From an uncultured Pelagibacteraceae bacterium (GTDB taxonomy: Bacteria; Pseudomonadota; Alphaproteobacteria; Pelagibacterales; Pelagibacteraceae), in the NCBI GenBank assembly GCA_902530635.1, contig CACABC010000003.1, positions 49,185-113,184 on the forward strand: 64,000 nucleotides of DNA. The letters run 5' to 3'. The notes beneath the pieces are model-generated. The model worked only from the letters and a program-made list of their open reading frames with translations, had not been told where the DNA came from and did not search any database. Each line of letters begins with the position of its first letter. The stretch's first letter is position 1. Positions 46,512 through 55,505 of the stretch are shown here, piece by piece. The position numbers were made by a program, and so were the translations under genes.

Positions 46512-46912
46512 TGTCAGATAATAGATTAGATAGCAATCCAAGGATAATTGTTGTGCAGAAACTTTATTCATATTTTATTAATAGAGATAATCAAATTATT
46601 TACCCAAAGCATCGATATAAAAAATTTATTAAAGACACAGTATCTGGGACGATTGAAAGAGAGGAATTTTTGCTATCAAAATTAAAGGAAATATTAAAAA
46701 ATGAATTTAATCCTTCAAGAACCGATCTAATTCTAAAACTTATGATTTTATCAGCAACATTTGAACTCTTTTATTCACACAAAACCCCAATTAAAGTAGT
46801 AGTAAGTGAATATGTGAAAATATCAGATTTTTTTTTAGAAAGTGCACATAAAGGCTACTTAAATGCTATTTTGGACAAAGTCTCTAAAAATGTTAGAAAA
46901 AATAGTGAATAA
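46511..46912 (+). CDS. nusB: Transcription antitermination protein NusB
   Basis: RNA-binding factor that joins NusE (S10) on boxA of rRNA leaders. All-helical 133-residue protein with the family pattern RIIVVQKLYSYFIN at the start and TPIKVVVSEYVKISDFF...GYLNAILDKVSK at the end. It follows ribH by one-base overlap, the conserved ribH-nusB pairing. Confidence 0.92.
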   Translation: MSDNRLDSNPRIIVVQKLYSYFINRDNQIIYPKHRYKKFIKDTVSGTIEREEFLLSKLKEILKNEFNPSRTDLILKLMILSATFELFYSHKTPIKVVVSEYVKISDFFLESAHKGYLNAILDKVSKNVRKNSE

Positions 46913-46935
46913 TTTCTTGCCTTTTGTTGTATTTT

Positions 46936-46970
46936 TTGGCAATTTCCAGTTTTTATTTATCTTAGGGAGA
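46936..46970 (+). promoter_or_regulatory. Possible promoter and Shine-Dalgarno of hppA
   Basis: TTGGCA at 46936-46941 with TATCTT at 46958-46963 (16-base spacer) is a moderate promoter candidate. AGGGAGA at 46964-46970 is a strong Shine-Dalgarno seven bases before the TTG start and decides that start. If that promoter were used, the transcript would begin inside the Shine-Dalgarno, so an upstream promoter or read-through from nusB is at least as likely. Confidence 0.35.
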
Positions 46971-46977
46971 AAAATCA

Positions 46978-49068
46978 TTGGATAATTTATTTTTAATAAT
47001 ACTCGTTGGAGTTTTAGCAGTAGCTTATAGCTATATATTAAGTAGACAAATTATTTCTTCCAGCCCCGGCAACGCAAAGATGCAAGATATCGCTGGTGCG
47101 ATACAAGTCGGTGCAAAAGCTTATTTAAACAGACAATACAAGACTATAGCAATTGTAGGAGTAATAGTTTTAGTAATTATAAGTTATTTTTTTAGTTTAT
47201 TAGTTGGTCTTGGGTATTTTATTGGTGCTTTGCTTTCTGGTGTTGCTGGCTATGTTGGAATGTTAATTTCAGTTCAAGCTAATGTTCGTACAGCTGAAGC
47301 TTCAAGAACAAGTTTACAAAAAGGTTTAACGATGGCCTTTAAATCTGGTGCTATAACCGGTTTGTTAGTAGCGGGTTTAGCTTTACTCGCAATTTCAATT
47401 TATTACGGAGCATTATTATTTTTTAATATTGATGATAGAGAAACAATTAATGCTTTAATTGCTTTAGGTTTTGGAGCATCATTAATTTCTATTTTTGCTA
47501 GATTAGGTGGTGGTATTTTTACAAAAGGAGCTGATGTAGGTGCTGATTTAGTTGGAAAAGTTGAAGCTGGAATACCTGAGGACGATCCTAGAAATCCAGC
47601 TGTTATAGCTGACAACGTTGGAGACAATGTAGGTGATTGTGCTGGAATGGCTGCTGACCTTTTTGAAACTTATGCGGTAACTATTGTTGCAACAATGGTT
47701 CTTGCTTCAATATTTTTTCAAGACAATTCGGCCATGATGATCTATCCTTTGGCTATCGGCGGAGGTTGTATTATTGCTTCAATAATAGGAACTTTTTTTG
47801 TAAAACTTGGAAAAAGTAAAAACATTATGGGAGCGCTTTACAAAGGTTTCATTGTTACTGCAATAATTTCTTTAGTGTTATTATATCCAATCACCTCTTA
47901 TGTGATTGGTTTAGAAAGTTCATTTAATGTTGGTGATAAAAGTTTTACAGGTTTTAATTTATACTATTGCGGTATTATTGGTTTAGTTGTTACGGGATTA
48001 ATTATTTGGGTTACCGAATATTATACTGGCACAAATTATAGACCTGTTAGAAGTGTCGCAAAATCTTCTACAACAGGACATGGAACAAATGTTATTCAGG
48101 GCTTAGCTATCTCGATGGAGGCTACAGCGTTACCAGCGCTAATTATTGTTGCTGGAATTATAGCTACAAATGAGTTGGCAGGATTATTTGGTATAGCAAT
48201 TGCTGTTACAGCAATGTTAGCATTAACAGGAATGGTAGTGGCTTTAGACGCATATGGCCCTGTCACAGATAATGCCGGTGGAATCGCTGAGATGTCAAAA
48301 CTTCCAAAAAATGTAAGAAAAACTACAGATGCACTTGATGCTGTTGGTAATACAACAAAAGCGGTTACTAAAGGTTATGCTATTGGTTCAGCAGGCCTAG
48401 GAGCGCTAGTTCTTTTTGCAGCATATACGGAAGATATAAAGTTTTTTTCAAAAGTATCTGGCTCTTATCTAGAAGGAATAAATGTAAGCTTTGATTTGTC
48501 AAATCCTTTTGTTGTAATTGGTCTATTAGTTGGTGGGATGTTACCCTATTTGTTCGGTTCAATGGGCATGCAAGCTGTTGGTAGAGCAGGAGGGGCTGTT
48601 GTAATTGAAGTTAGAAGACAATTTAAAAAAATACCTGGAATTATGAAAGGTAAAAGAAAACCTGATTATGGAAGACTAGTTGATTTGTTAACAAAAGCAG
48701 CAATTAAAGAAATGATTGTACCTTCTCTTTTACCAGTGCTTTCACCAATAGTTTTATATGTGATTATTTATTTTATCGGTGGTTTAGAGGCTGCTTTATC
48801 CTCTGTTGGCGCAATGCTTCTTGGAGTAATTGTTACAGGATTGTTTGTAGCTATTTCAATGACGGCAGGAGGTGGTGCTTGGGATAACGCAAAAAAATAT
48901 ATAGAGGATGGTAATTATGGTGGTAAAGGATCAGAGTCTCACAAAGCTGCTGTAACTGGTGATACTGTAGGAGATCCTTACAAAGATACTGCAGGGCCAG
49001 CAGTAAATCCTATGATTAAAATCACAAATATAGTTGCCTTGTTACTATTAGCAGTAATCTCACATTAA
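46978..49068 (+). CDS. hppA: Membrane H+-translocating pyrophosphatase, K+-independent type
   Basis: Couples hydrolysis of pyrophosphate to proton pumping. About 16 membrane segments in 696 residues; pyrophosphate-site blocks [39 protein letters not shown] and the C-terminal [24 protein letters not shown] with Lys461 marks the K+-independent H+ pump; K+-dependent members have Ala there. The start is TTG at 46978 behind a strong AGGGAGA. It ends six bases from bamE. Confidence 0.95.
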   Translation: MDNLFLIILVGVLAVAYSYILSRQIISSSPGNAKMQDIAGAIQVGAKAYLNRQYKTIAIVGVIVLVIISYFFSLLVGLGYFIGALLSGVAGYVGMLISVQANVRTAEASRTSLQKGLTMAFKSGAITGLLVAGLALLAISIYYGALLFFNIDDRETINALIALGFGASLISIFARLGGGIFTKGADVGADLVGKVEAGIPEDDPRNPAVIADNVGDNVGDCAGMAADLFETYAVTIVATMVLASIFFQDNSAMMIYPLAIGGGCIIASIIGTFFVKLGKSKNIMGALYKGFIVTAIISLVLLYPITSYVIGLESSFNVGDKSFTGFNLYYCGIIGLVVTGLIIWVTEYYTGTNYRPVRSVAKSSTTGHGTNVIQGLAISMEATALPALIIVAGIIATNELAGLFGIAIAVTAMLALTGMVVALDAYGPVTDNAGGIAEMSKLPKNVRKTTDALDAVGNTTKAVTKGYAIGSAGLGALVLFAAYTEDIKFFSKVSGSYLEGINVSFDLSNPFVVIGLLVGGMLPYLFGSMGMQAVGRAGGAVVIEVRRQFKKIPGIMKGKRKPDYGRLVDLLTKAAIKEMIVPSLLPVLSPIVLYVIIYFIGGLEAALSSVGAMLLGVIVTGLFVAISMTAGGGAWDNAKKYIEDGNYGGKGSESHKAAVTGDTVGDPYKDTAGPAVNPMIKITNIVALLLLAVISH

Positions 49069-49074
49069 GCTTTT

Positions 49075-49551
49075 TTATTTTGGTGAGTTTGATCTAATTT
49101 TTTGTCTTAAACTTTGCAAAAATGATTGAAGGAAAGTGCCTTTCCGAATATCATTAACTGTTTCTTCTTTAGCAAATTCATAGTCATTCATGTTATCTTT
49201 GTTATAAAAAAGTTTTTCCTTCAAAATCCCATATTTGTCAAATCTGACAACAAGAACATTGTTTGATATTAAGACCTCTTTACCAAGTTTATAAATACCA
49301 CCCTTAGCTTTAGTTCTCTCAATATATATCCATGTATTTTTTTCTTTTAATGATTTAGAATGTGGTTGTCCCAAAGTTCTTATTACATCGTTTTTATTTG
49401 TTTTATTTACATTTAAAAGTTCCTGTCTATTTTCTAGATACATAATACCGTGACCTTTTATTACTTTGTTTCTTTGACAATTTGTCATTAAAAAAGTTAA
49501 TAATAGTAATATAATTATAAAATTAAAATGTTTGCCTTTTACAAAAAACAT
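49075..49551 (-). CDS. bamE: Outer-membrane assembly lipoprotein BamE (SmpA/OmlA)
   Basis: Accessory lipoprotein of the BAM complex that inserts outer-membrane beta-barrels. Hydrophobic signal (~8-21) and lipobox LMTNC with Cys25. The SmpA domain shows NVNKTNKNDVIRTLGQPHS and TWIYIERTKAKGG. 158 residues, close to alphaproteobacterial homologues. Its start codon region overlaps the start of the divergent chaperone gene by 24 bases; the signal peptide needs this Met, so the overlap appears real. Confidence 0.9.
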   Translation of the reverse strand: MFFVKGKHFNFIIILLLLTFLMTNCQRNKVIKGHGIMYLENRQELLNVNKTNKNDVIRTLGQPHSKSLKEKNTWIYIERTKAKGGIYKLGKEVLISNNVLVVRFDKYGILKEKLFYNKDNMNDYEFAKEETVNDIRKGTFLQSFLQSLRQKIRSNSPK

Positions 49552-50028
49552 AACAATAAACTTTATAACAAATTGATTGAGCTATCGCGAGATAAATTTT
49601 TTTATGAAAAAATCAAGCTAACAGACGACTTTCAAACACGTATTTTATTAATCTTTTTTCATCTTGCTATCATACTTAAAAAAGCTAAAGGAAAAAAATA
49701 TCAAAAAAAAACACAATCTGTTTTTGATAATATTTTCTTAAATATAGAATACCATATAAGAGAATTAGGATACGGTGATGTTGCTGTTAACAAAAAAATG
49801 AAAACTTTAAGCAAAATTTTTTATGATATTTTGTTTAATATTGAAAAAAATGGCAATGATACATCCTTAGATATAGATAATCTTTTAATAAAATATTTTT
49901 TTTTAAGTGATAAGAAAAATGGAAAATTGGTCAAATTAGCAGATTATTTAAGCAAATTTAAAAATTTTTGTTTTGCTTTAGATATCAATATTATGCTAAA
50001 TGGATCAATAGATTTTAAATATAGGTAA
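49528..50028 (+). CDS. Ubiquinol-cytochrome c chaperone (CBP3 family)
   Basis: CBP3-like proteins help assemble cytochrome b of the bc1 complex; in mitochondria Cbp3 acts at the ribosome exit. The 166-residue protein shows the family core: FQTRILLIFFHLAIIL, FDNIFLNIEYHIRELGYGDVAVNKKMK (residues ~68-94, quoted as NIEYHIRELGYGDVAVNKK) and a late helical region. Divergent from bamE with overlapping 5' ends. In many alphaproteobacteria a yceD gene follows; here rpmF follows after four bases. Confidence 0.87.
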   Translation: MFAFYKKHNNKLYNKLIELSRDKFFYEKIKLTDDFQTRILLIFFHLAIILKKAKGKKYQKKTQSVFDNIFLNIEYHIRELGYGDVAVNKKMKTLSKIFYDILFNIEKNGNDTSLDIDNLLIKYFFLSDKKNGKLVKLADYLSKFKNFCFALDINIMLNGSIDFKYR

Positions 50029-50032
50029 TATA

Positions 50033-50206
50033 ATGGCAGTACCAAAACGAAAGACATCTAAAGCAAGAAGAAACAAAAGAAGATCACACCACAAAATTAG
50101 TGGTGCAAATGTCATAGAAGATAAAAAAACAGGTGAATATAGATTGTCTCACCACATTGATCTTAAATCTGGGTTATACAACGGAAAAAAAATTTTAGAC
50201 AAATAA
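50033..50206 (+). CDS. rpmF: 50S ribosomal protein L32
   Basis: Short 57-residue protein read directly from the sequence: it begins MAVPKRKTSKARRNKRRSHH, as L32 proteins do, and ends with NGKKILDK before TAA at 50204-50206. L32 lies near the peptidyl-transferase ring. The rpmF-plsX pairing is conserved in bacteria and ties ribosome supply to lipid synthesis. No Cys pairs, so the zinc-free form. Confidence 0.96.
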   Translation: MAVPKRKTSKARRNKRRSHHKISGANVIEDKKTGEYRLSHHIDLKSGLYNGKKILDK

Positions 50207-50230
50207 TCTAATTTTATTTTTTTAATTTTA

Positions 50231-51283
50231 ATGACAGAAAAGGTTAAAATTTCAATAGATTTAATGAGTGGAGAAAATTCTCCAAATAAAACTATTGAAG
50301 GAATTGATTTATTTTTAAGGAGAAATAAGAACAATGATTATTTTTTTTATCTTTTTGGGGATAAAAATATAGTGGAGACAAAAATCAATATGTTAAAGAA
50401 TTTTAAAGACAAATATAAACTTATTGATACAAAGATTATAGTTTCTGATGATTTGCCAGCTTTATCTGCTATTAAAAAAGGAAAAAACTCTAGTATGTGG
50501 AAAAGTATTGAGTCCCAAATATTGTCGGACTCTGATGTTTCGTTATCAGCGGGTAATACAGGTGTCTTGTTGGTTATGTCAAAGATGATACTCAAAACAC
50601 TCAAGGATGTAGATAAACCTGCTCTTGCCGGTTTATGGCCAAACAAAAAAAATATGAATGTTGTTCTAGATCTTGGCGCAAATATCGAATGTAATGAAAA
50701 AAATTTAATAGATTTTTCTGAAATGGGATCAGCTCTTTTTCAGTCTCTATATCCAAACGAAAAACCTAAAGTTGCTTTATTGAATATTGGATCTGAAGAA
50801 ATTAAAGGAACCGAATTACTTAAAAATACATTTGCTAAATTAAAAATTTTAGACTCGCTTGGAGATTTTGAGTTTTCTGGTTATATAGAAGGGAATCAAA
50901 TAACCAATGGAAAAAGTAATGTTATTGTTACAGATGGTTTTACTGGAAATGTTGCTCTTAAAACAGCTGAAGGTACAGCGAATTTCTTAACAGAAAATTT
51001 AAAAAAATCTTTATCAAGTAACTTATTTGCAAAATTTTCAACCCTATTTTCTTTTTTTGCTTTGAAAAAGTTTAAAGAAAAACTTGATCCAAGAAAGTAT
51101 AATGGTGCTATATTTTTAGGGTTAAACGGTCCAGTCGTCAAAAGTCATGGTTCTACTGATGCTCTAGGTTTTTCTTACTCAATTGAAGTGTGCTATAAAA
51201 TTGCTAAAGGTAATATGATGAAAAAAATAAAAGACAATCTTAATCACATAAAAAAAATTAATGACGAAAAGAGAGAATATTAG
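50231..51283 (+). CDS. plsX: Phosphate acyltransferase PlsX
   Basis: Makes acyl-phosphate from acyl-ACP for PlsY (20045-20626 in this window). ISIDLMSGENSPN near residue 7, SAGNTGVLLVMSK (~101-113), VLDLGANIECNEKNL and VTDGFTGNVALKTAEG are diagnostic. 350 residues is normal. It overlaps the IHF gene by 23 bases. fabH, the usual next gene, is missing from the slot. Confidence 0.94.
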   Translation: MTEKVKISIDLMSGENSPNKTIEGIDLFLRRNKNNDYFFYLFGDKNIVETKINMLKNFKDKYKLIDTKIIVSDDLPALSAIKKGKNSSMWKSIESQILSDSDVSLSAGNTGVLLVMSKMILKTLKDVDKPALAGLWPNKKNMNVVLDLGANIECNEKNLIDFSEMGSALFQSLYPNEKPKVALLNIGSEEIKGTELLKNTFAKLKILDSLGDFEFSGYIEGNQITNGKSNVIVTDGFTGNVALKTAEGTANFLTENLKKSLSSNLFAKFSTLFSFFALKKFKEKLDPRKYNGAIFLGLNGPVVKSHGSTDALGFSYSIEVCYKIAKGNMMKKIKDNLNHIKKINDEKREY

Positions 51284-51554
51284 TAAGAATGATATTTTGA
51301 AAAATATAAAATATCATCAGGGTTTTCCAGTAAGTTATTCGGAAAAGATTTTTGACTATATTTTTGATATTATTATCGAAGGCCTTAAAAGAGATGGGAA
51401 ATTAAAAATATCAGGTTTTGGCACATTTAAAATTTTAAATAAAAATTCAAGAATTGGGAGAAATCCTAAAACTAAAGAAAAACATCAAATTAGTTCTAGA
51501 AAAGTTGTGGTTTTTTCTCCCTCTCTAAAAGTTAAAAAAAAAATAAATGGATAA
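51261..51554 (+). CDS. ihfA: Integration host factor/HU family DNA-binding protein (IhfA-like)
   Basis: 97-residue DNA-bending protein. SEKIFDYIFDIIIEGLKRDGKLKISGFGTFKI is read in the middle (GLKRDGKLKISGFGTF), and the beta-arm IGRNPKTKEKHQIS is typical of IHF/HU. Its position before a MerR-type gene and after plsX matches alphaproteobacterial ihfA. The start overlaps the end of plsX by 23 bases, so a later start cannot be excluded. Confidence 0.88.
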   Translation: MTKRENISKNDILKNIKYHQGFPVSYSEKIFDYIFDIIIEGLKRDGKLKISGFGTFKILNKNSRIGRNPKTKEKHQISSRKVVVFSPSLKVKKKING

Positions 51555-51927
51555 AACTAAAAGCGCTTATAAAACTATTGGAGAAGTCGCACTCGAAATC
51601 GGATTAAGAGATAAAAAAAATAAAAAATTAGGTACTCATACTTTAAGATTTTGGGAAAAACACTTCAAACAAATTAGGCCAAAAATTTTATCTGGGAATA
51701 GGCGTTATTATTCAAATAAAGATGTTCAATATTTAAAATTGATTTATACATTGCTTAAAAATAAAGGTTTTACAATTAAAGGAGCAAAAAAAGCTTTAAA
51801 CAATCCATCTTTAAAACTTGACGATGTATTATTTTCTGGTGTAAATAGGAAAAATTTTAACATATCAATAAAAATGAAAGCTGATAAAATTAAAAATATT
51901 ATTAAAAAAATAAAAAAAATAAATTAA
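51547..51927 (+). CDS. MerR family transcriptional regulator
   Basis: Winged-helix DNA-binding domain in the first ~75 residues: KTIGEVALEIGL, HTLRFWEKHFKQIRPKI (canonical LRFWE) and NRRYYSNKDVQYLKLIYTLL. The C-terminal part is short and Lys/Ile/Asn-rich with no visible ligand-binding Cys. 126 residues. The same ihfA-merR pairing is widespread in alphaproteobacteria; the target is unknown. Overlaps ihfA by eight bases and rpmG by one. Confidence 0.87.
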   Translation: MDKTKSAYKTIGEVALEIGLRDKKNKKLGTHTLRFWEKHFKQIRPKILSGNRRYYSNKDVQYLKLIYTLLKNKGFTIKGAKKALNNPSLKLDDVLFSGVNRKNFNISIKMKADKIKNIIKKIKKIN

Positions 51928-52118
51928 TGGCAAAAAAAAGCTCAATTAAAGTAAGATTGGTTCCTGAAAATAAAACGGATAGCCCTTTTTATTATTATGT
52001 AAAAAAACCTTCCAAAGGTGAAAAAGCAAAAATTAAACTTAAATTAAAAAAATATAACCCTGACACAAGAAAACACGAATATTTTATTGAGAAGAAACTT
52101 CCTCCTCACAGTAAGTAA
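51927..52118 (+). CDS. rpmG: 50S ribosomal protein L33
   Basis: 63-residue zinc-free L33: MAKKSSIKVRLVPEN start, SPFYYYVKKPSK, then LKKYNPDTRKHEYFIEKKLPPHSK close to the canonical KYDPVVRKHVxYKExKIK. The stop is one base from the stop of the convergent chorismate mutase. Confidence 0.93.
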   Translation: MAKKSSIKVRLVPENKTDSPFYYYVKKPSKGEKAKIKLKLKKYNPDTRKHEYFIEKKLPPHSK

Positions 52119-52119
52119 T

Positions 52120-52410
52120 CTATTTTTTTTTAAACTTTCTATATTCAAAGTTAATATACGCTTTAATCATTTCGATCCATATCTTATTTGTCAATTTTGT
52201 ATCGATTTTTTTCTTTAAAGATTTTTTTTTAATATTTTTCAATATAACTTTGATCCGTGCCTTATCAATAATTTGTTTTTTTGAAGTTTTATTCTTTAGT
52301 ATTTTACTTACTAGTACAGTTCTAACTTTGATTATATCAAGCAGTTTATTATCCAAAGCATCCAATTTTCTTCTAATCTTAAGTATTCCCTTATTTTTGT
52401 TCAGCGACAT
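52120..52410 (-). CDS. Chorismate mutase, AroQ type
   Basis: Converts chorismate to prephenate for Phe/Tyr. The 96-residue all-helical protein has the AroQ pattern: IRRKLDALDNKLLDIIKVRTVLVSKI at residues ~12-37 (key Arg and Lys in helix 1), the middle DKARIKVILKNI, and the closing IWIEMIKAYINFEYRK. It is free-standing, not fused to PheA or AroA. Sequence is very Lys-rich. Divergent from ctaA across 42 bases. Confidence 0.82.
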   Translation of the reverse strand: MSLNKNKGILKIRRKLDALDNKLLDIIKVRTVLVSKILKNKTSKKQIIDKARIKVILKNIKKKSLKKKIDTKLTNKIWIEMIKAYINFEYRKFKKK

Positions 52411-52452
52411 AAATGATATTAATATTTTTTAAAGATAATATATAACAAAAAA

Positions 52453-53481
52453 ATGGAAATTTTGTTAAGAAAAGATTTTTATAACTATGTTTATTATTGG
52501 TTATTATCTGTATTATTTTTAGTTGGTTTTATCGTTGTCATTGGTGGACTGACCAGATTGACTGACTCTGGACTTTCAATAACGACATGGGATGTTGTAT
52601 CCGGTATATTTCCTCCTTTTACACCTGAAGATTGGGATACAGCATTTAATCTTTATAAAGAAATACCTCAGTTTTATTTAGTTAATTCTGATATAACACT
52701 TTCAGAATTCAAAATAATTTATTATTGGGAATATTTTCACAGAATCCTTGGTAGGATTTTAGGATTATTATTTTTATTTCCTCTTTTTTATTTTTATTAC
52801 AAAAGAGTTTTTACAAATGAATATAATTATAAATTATTCATATTATTTATATTAATTCTTATCCAAGGCGCAGTAGGATGGTATATGGTTCAAAGTGGAT
52901 TGGTTGATAATGTTACAGTGAGTCATTACAGATTAGCAACTCATTTAAATTTGGCTCTAATTTTATTTACAGCAACTTTTTGGTATTTATTAAATCTTAA
53001 AAATTTAGCAAATAAAAAGTTTTTTAATTTTTCTAGAAAAAATAATTATGTAAAAATATTTATTGCCTTAGTTTTTTTACAAATAACATTTGGTGCTTTT
53101 ACTTCAGGATTAGACGCTGGGATGATTTATCAAACTTGGCCTTTGATGAACGAAACATATTTTCCAGATGATTTTGTTTTTACAAATAGTTTAATTAGTG
53201 TTCTGAGTCAGGAGTCTTTTGTTCAATTTATTCATAGAAATCTTGCATACGTAATTACTTTCTATACTATTGGTCTTTTGGTTTATGTTTTATACAAGAA
53301 GCTATACCATCTATATAATGCTATTTTCTTTTTAGTTTTAATAATTAGTATTCAAGTTTTTTTAGGGATATTAACTCTTATTAGTGGTGTAAATATTATT
53401 TTTGCTTCAATGCATCAATTATCAACTATTTTTCTTATAATTTTTACAATAAACTTTTATTATAAATCTATAAATCAATAG
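52453..53481 (+). CDS. ctaA: Heme A synthase (COX15/CtaA)
   Basis: Oxidises the C8 methyl of heme O to the formyl of heme A for cytochrome aa3 oxidase. Eight membrane segments in 342 residues; VVIGGLTRLTDSGLSITTWDVV near residue 30 is diagnostic, as are EYFHRILGRILG, VSHYRLATHL, LDAGMIYQTWPLMN and FIHRNLAYV, which carry heme-ligand His residues. The -10-like TATATAAC lies a few bases before the ATG. Confidence 0.94.
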   Translation: MEILLRKDFYNYVYYWLLSVLFLVGFIVVIGGLTRLTDSGLSITTWDVVSGIFPPFTPEDWDTAFNLYKEIPQFYLVNSDITLSEFKIIYYWEYFHRILGRILGLLFLFPLFYFYYKRVFTNEYNYKLFILFILILIQGAVGWYMVQSGLVDNVTVSHYRLATHLNLALILFTATFWYLLNLKNLANKKFFNFSRKNNYVKIFIALVFLQITFGAFTSGLDAGMIYQTWPLMNETYFPDDFVFTNSLISVLSQESFVQFIHRNLAYVITFYTIGLLVYVLYKKLYHLYNAIFFLVLIISIQVFLGILTLISGVNIIFASMHQLSTIFLIIFTINFYYKSINQ

Positions 53482-53487
53482 TTTATA

Positions 53488-53516
53488 TTGACATCATAAT
53501 TAATAAATTGTAATTA
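53488..53516 (+). promoter_or_regulatory. Predicted promoter of rplM-rpsI
   Basis: TTGACA at 53488-53493 is a perfect -35 box. The -10 is either TGTAAT (53509-53514, 15-base spacer) or TAATTA (53511-53516, 17-base spacer). The transcript would start near 53521-53523, leaving only about 8 bases before the rplM ATG. Confidence 0.5.
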
Positions 53517-53529
53517 TCGCCAAGTTTAT

Positions 53530-53991
53530 ATGACACCATTTATTAAAAAAAAAGATATAAAGAACGACTGGTATTTAGTTAATGCTGAAAATCTTGTGGT
53601 AGGTAGATTAGCTGCATATATTTCGAAAGTACTTAGGGGCAAGACCAAATCTCAATTTAATCCTAACCAGGATAATGGTGACTTTATAATTGTAACTAAT
53701 ATTGAAAAAATTAAATTTTCTGGAAAAAAGTTTTTAAATAAAAAATATTATAGACATACTGGATATCCAGGAGGAATTAAAGAAACCACTCCTCAAAATT
53801 TACAGAGAAGAAACAAATCACAAGAAATATTGAAATTTGCTGTTAAAAGAATGCTTCCTAGCGGCCCATTAGCAAAAAAACAATTAAGCAAATTAAAAAT
53901 GTACTATGGAGAAAAACATCCTCATACATCTCAAAACCCTACAGAAATTAAATTTTCTCAATTAAATAAAAAAAATTATATAAAAAATTAA
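53530..53991 (+). CDS. rplM: 50S ribosomal protein L13
   Basis: Early-assembly 23S rRNA binder. [25 protein letters not shown] near the N-terminus and [39 protein letters not shown] in the rest (quoted in part) are canonical. Length 153 compared with 142 in E. coli. Starts the rplM-rpsI unit with its own predicted promoter; one-base overlap with rpsI. Confidence 0.97.
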   Translation: MTPFIKKKDIKNDWYLVNAENLVVGRLAAYISKVLRGKTKSQFNPNQDNGDFIIVTNIEKIKFSGKKFLNKKYYRHTGYPGGIKETTPQNLQRRNKSQEILKFAVKRMLPSGPLAKKQLSKLKMYYGEKHPHTSQNPTEIKFSQLNKKNYIKN

Positions 53992-54434
53992 TGGAAACAA
54001 CTGAGTCAAATATTAAATCAACGACTAAAAAAATTAAACTAGATTTTAAAGATAGTAACTATGCTACAGGAAGAAGAAAAAAATCTATTGCAAGAGTTTG
54101 GATCAAAAAAGGTACAGGTAAAATTTATGTAAATGGTAAAGATATGAACCTTTATTTTAAAAGACCCGTTCATCAATTAATTGTCACTCGTCCTTTAGAA
54201 GAAACTAAAGTTATTAACGATTTTGATGTTAAATGTCATGTAAAAGGAGGAGGTTTATCCGGACAAGCAGGTGCAGTTATACATGGTCTATCAAGAGCAC
54301 TCGTTCAAGCTGATCCTAATTTAAAAAAAACACTCAAAAAAAACAAGTTTACAACAAGAGATTCAAGAAAAGTTGAGAGAAAAAAATACGGTCTCAGAAA
54401 AGCACGTAGAAGTTTCCAGTTTTCTAAAAGATAA
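53991..54434 (+). CDS. rpsI: 30S ribosomal protein S9
   Basis: S9 reaches the P-site tRNA with its C-terminal tail ending in Ser-Lys-Arg (FSKR), which is visible. [21 protein letters not shown] near residue 24 and [21 protein letters not shown] are diagnostic. Length 147 compared with 130 in E. coli because of a ~20-residue N-terminal extension rich in Thr and Lys. Confidence 0.97.
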   Translation: METTESNIKSTTKKIKLDFKDSNYATGRRKKSIARVWIKKGTGKIYVNGKDMNLYFKRPVHQLIVTRPLEETKVINDFDVKCHVKGGGLSGQAGAVIHGLSRALVQADPNLKKTLKKNKFTTRDSRKVERKKYGLRKARRSFQFSKR

Positions 54435-54442
54435 ATCATTTA

Positions 54443-54470
54443 TTTTCATTAAGATTAAAAGTGATATAAA
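54443..54470 (+). promoter_or_regulatory. Candidate promoter of argC with no or almost no leader
   Basis: TTTTCA (54443-54448), a 16-base spacer and TATAAA (54465-54470, preceded by TGA) suggest a promoter whose start point falls at the argC ATG (54477). The -35 is weak. Confidence 0.32.
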
Positions 54471-54476
54471 CAAATT

Positions 54477-55505
54477 ATGTCATTTAAAAGAATTAACATT
54501 GCTGTAGCAGGTGCCACTGGATATGTCGGACTTGATTTAATTAAAATTTTATCAAAACATCCAAACATAAAAATTCAGTATCTTTGTGCACAAAAAAAAA
54601 TAGGAAAGAAAATCCAATATTTTGATAAAGGAATAAAAGGTAAATTACCAAAAATATCAAAACTCAAATTTGTAAACTGGAATAAAGTAGATGTTTTATT
54701 TACCGCCTTACCAAATGGACAATGTCAAATTTTAGCAAATAATTTAAAAAATAAAAAAATAAAAATTATTGATCTTTCAGCAGATTTTAGATTAGAAAAT
54801 CCTACGATATATAAAAAATTTTATAAAAAAAAACACAGAGCAATAAAACTTATTAAAAAATCATTATATTCAATACCGGAATTTACAAAAAAATATGTTA
54901 AAAACTATAATATAATAGCTTGCCCCGGATGTTATCCTACTTCAATTCAAATTCCATTAATTCCATTAATAAAAAAAAATTTGATTAGTAAAAAAAATAT
55001 TATCATAGACTCTAAATCTGGATATTCTGGTGCTGGAAAAAACTTAAAAAAGAAATTCAAACACAAAAACTTATTTTCATCTACTCATGCCTATGGAATT
55101 TATAAACACAGACATGTCAGTGAAATTGACCAAGAATTATCTAAAGTTTCAAGAACTAAAGTAAATTATACTTTTGTTCCACATTTAATACCCACATTCA
55201 GAGGCATGTTATCTTCTATTTATGTTGAACCATCAAAGGGTGTTACTTTAAAAAAGGTTTATAATGAATTAAGAAAATTTTATAAAAATAATTATTTTAT
55301 TAAAATATTACCATTGAACAAAGAATTAGGTTCAGAGAATGTAATAAACACAAATTTTTGTGAGATTTCAATCAGTAAACTTAAGCAAAAAAGAAAAATA
55401 CTTATATTGTCCGCAATAGACAATCTTATCAAAGGTGCAGGTGGCCAAGGTATCCAAAATATGAATTTAATTTATGGTTTAAGGGAAAACGTTGGCATCA
55501 AATGA
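54477..55505 (+). CDS. argC: N-acetyl-gamma-glutamyl-phosphate reductase
   Basis: NADPH-dependent third step of arginine synthesis. Rossmann motif AGATGYVGLDLI (~11-22), active-site Cys in IACPGCYPTS near residue 149, GYSGAGK, and VPHLIPTFRGM. 342 residues is typical. Overlaps the next small lipoprotein gene by four bases, an unusual partner; other arg genes are not in the window. Confidence 0.95.
   Translation: MSFKRINIAVAGATGYVGLDLIKILSKHPNIKIQYLCAQKKIGKKIQYFDKGIKGKLPKISKLKFVNWNKVDVLFTALPNGQCQILANNLKNKKIKIIDLSADFRLENPTIYKKFYKKKHRAIKLIKKSLYSIPEFTKKYVKNYNIIACPGCYPTSIQIPLIPLIKKNLISKKNIIIDSKSGYSGAGKNLKKKFKHKNLFSSTHAYGIYKHRHVSEIDQELSKVSRTKVNYTFVPHLIPTFRGMLSSIYVEPSKGVTLKKVYNELRKFYKNNYFIKILPLNKELGSENVINTNFCEISISKLKQKRKILILSAIDNLIKGAGGQGIQNMNLIYGLRENVGIK

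Noticed and set aside
46917-46942. Inverted repeat TTGCC...GGCAA between nusB and hppA
   Set aside because: Only five pairs with a 16-base AT-rich loop; expected by chance, not a convincing terminator or riboswitch.
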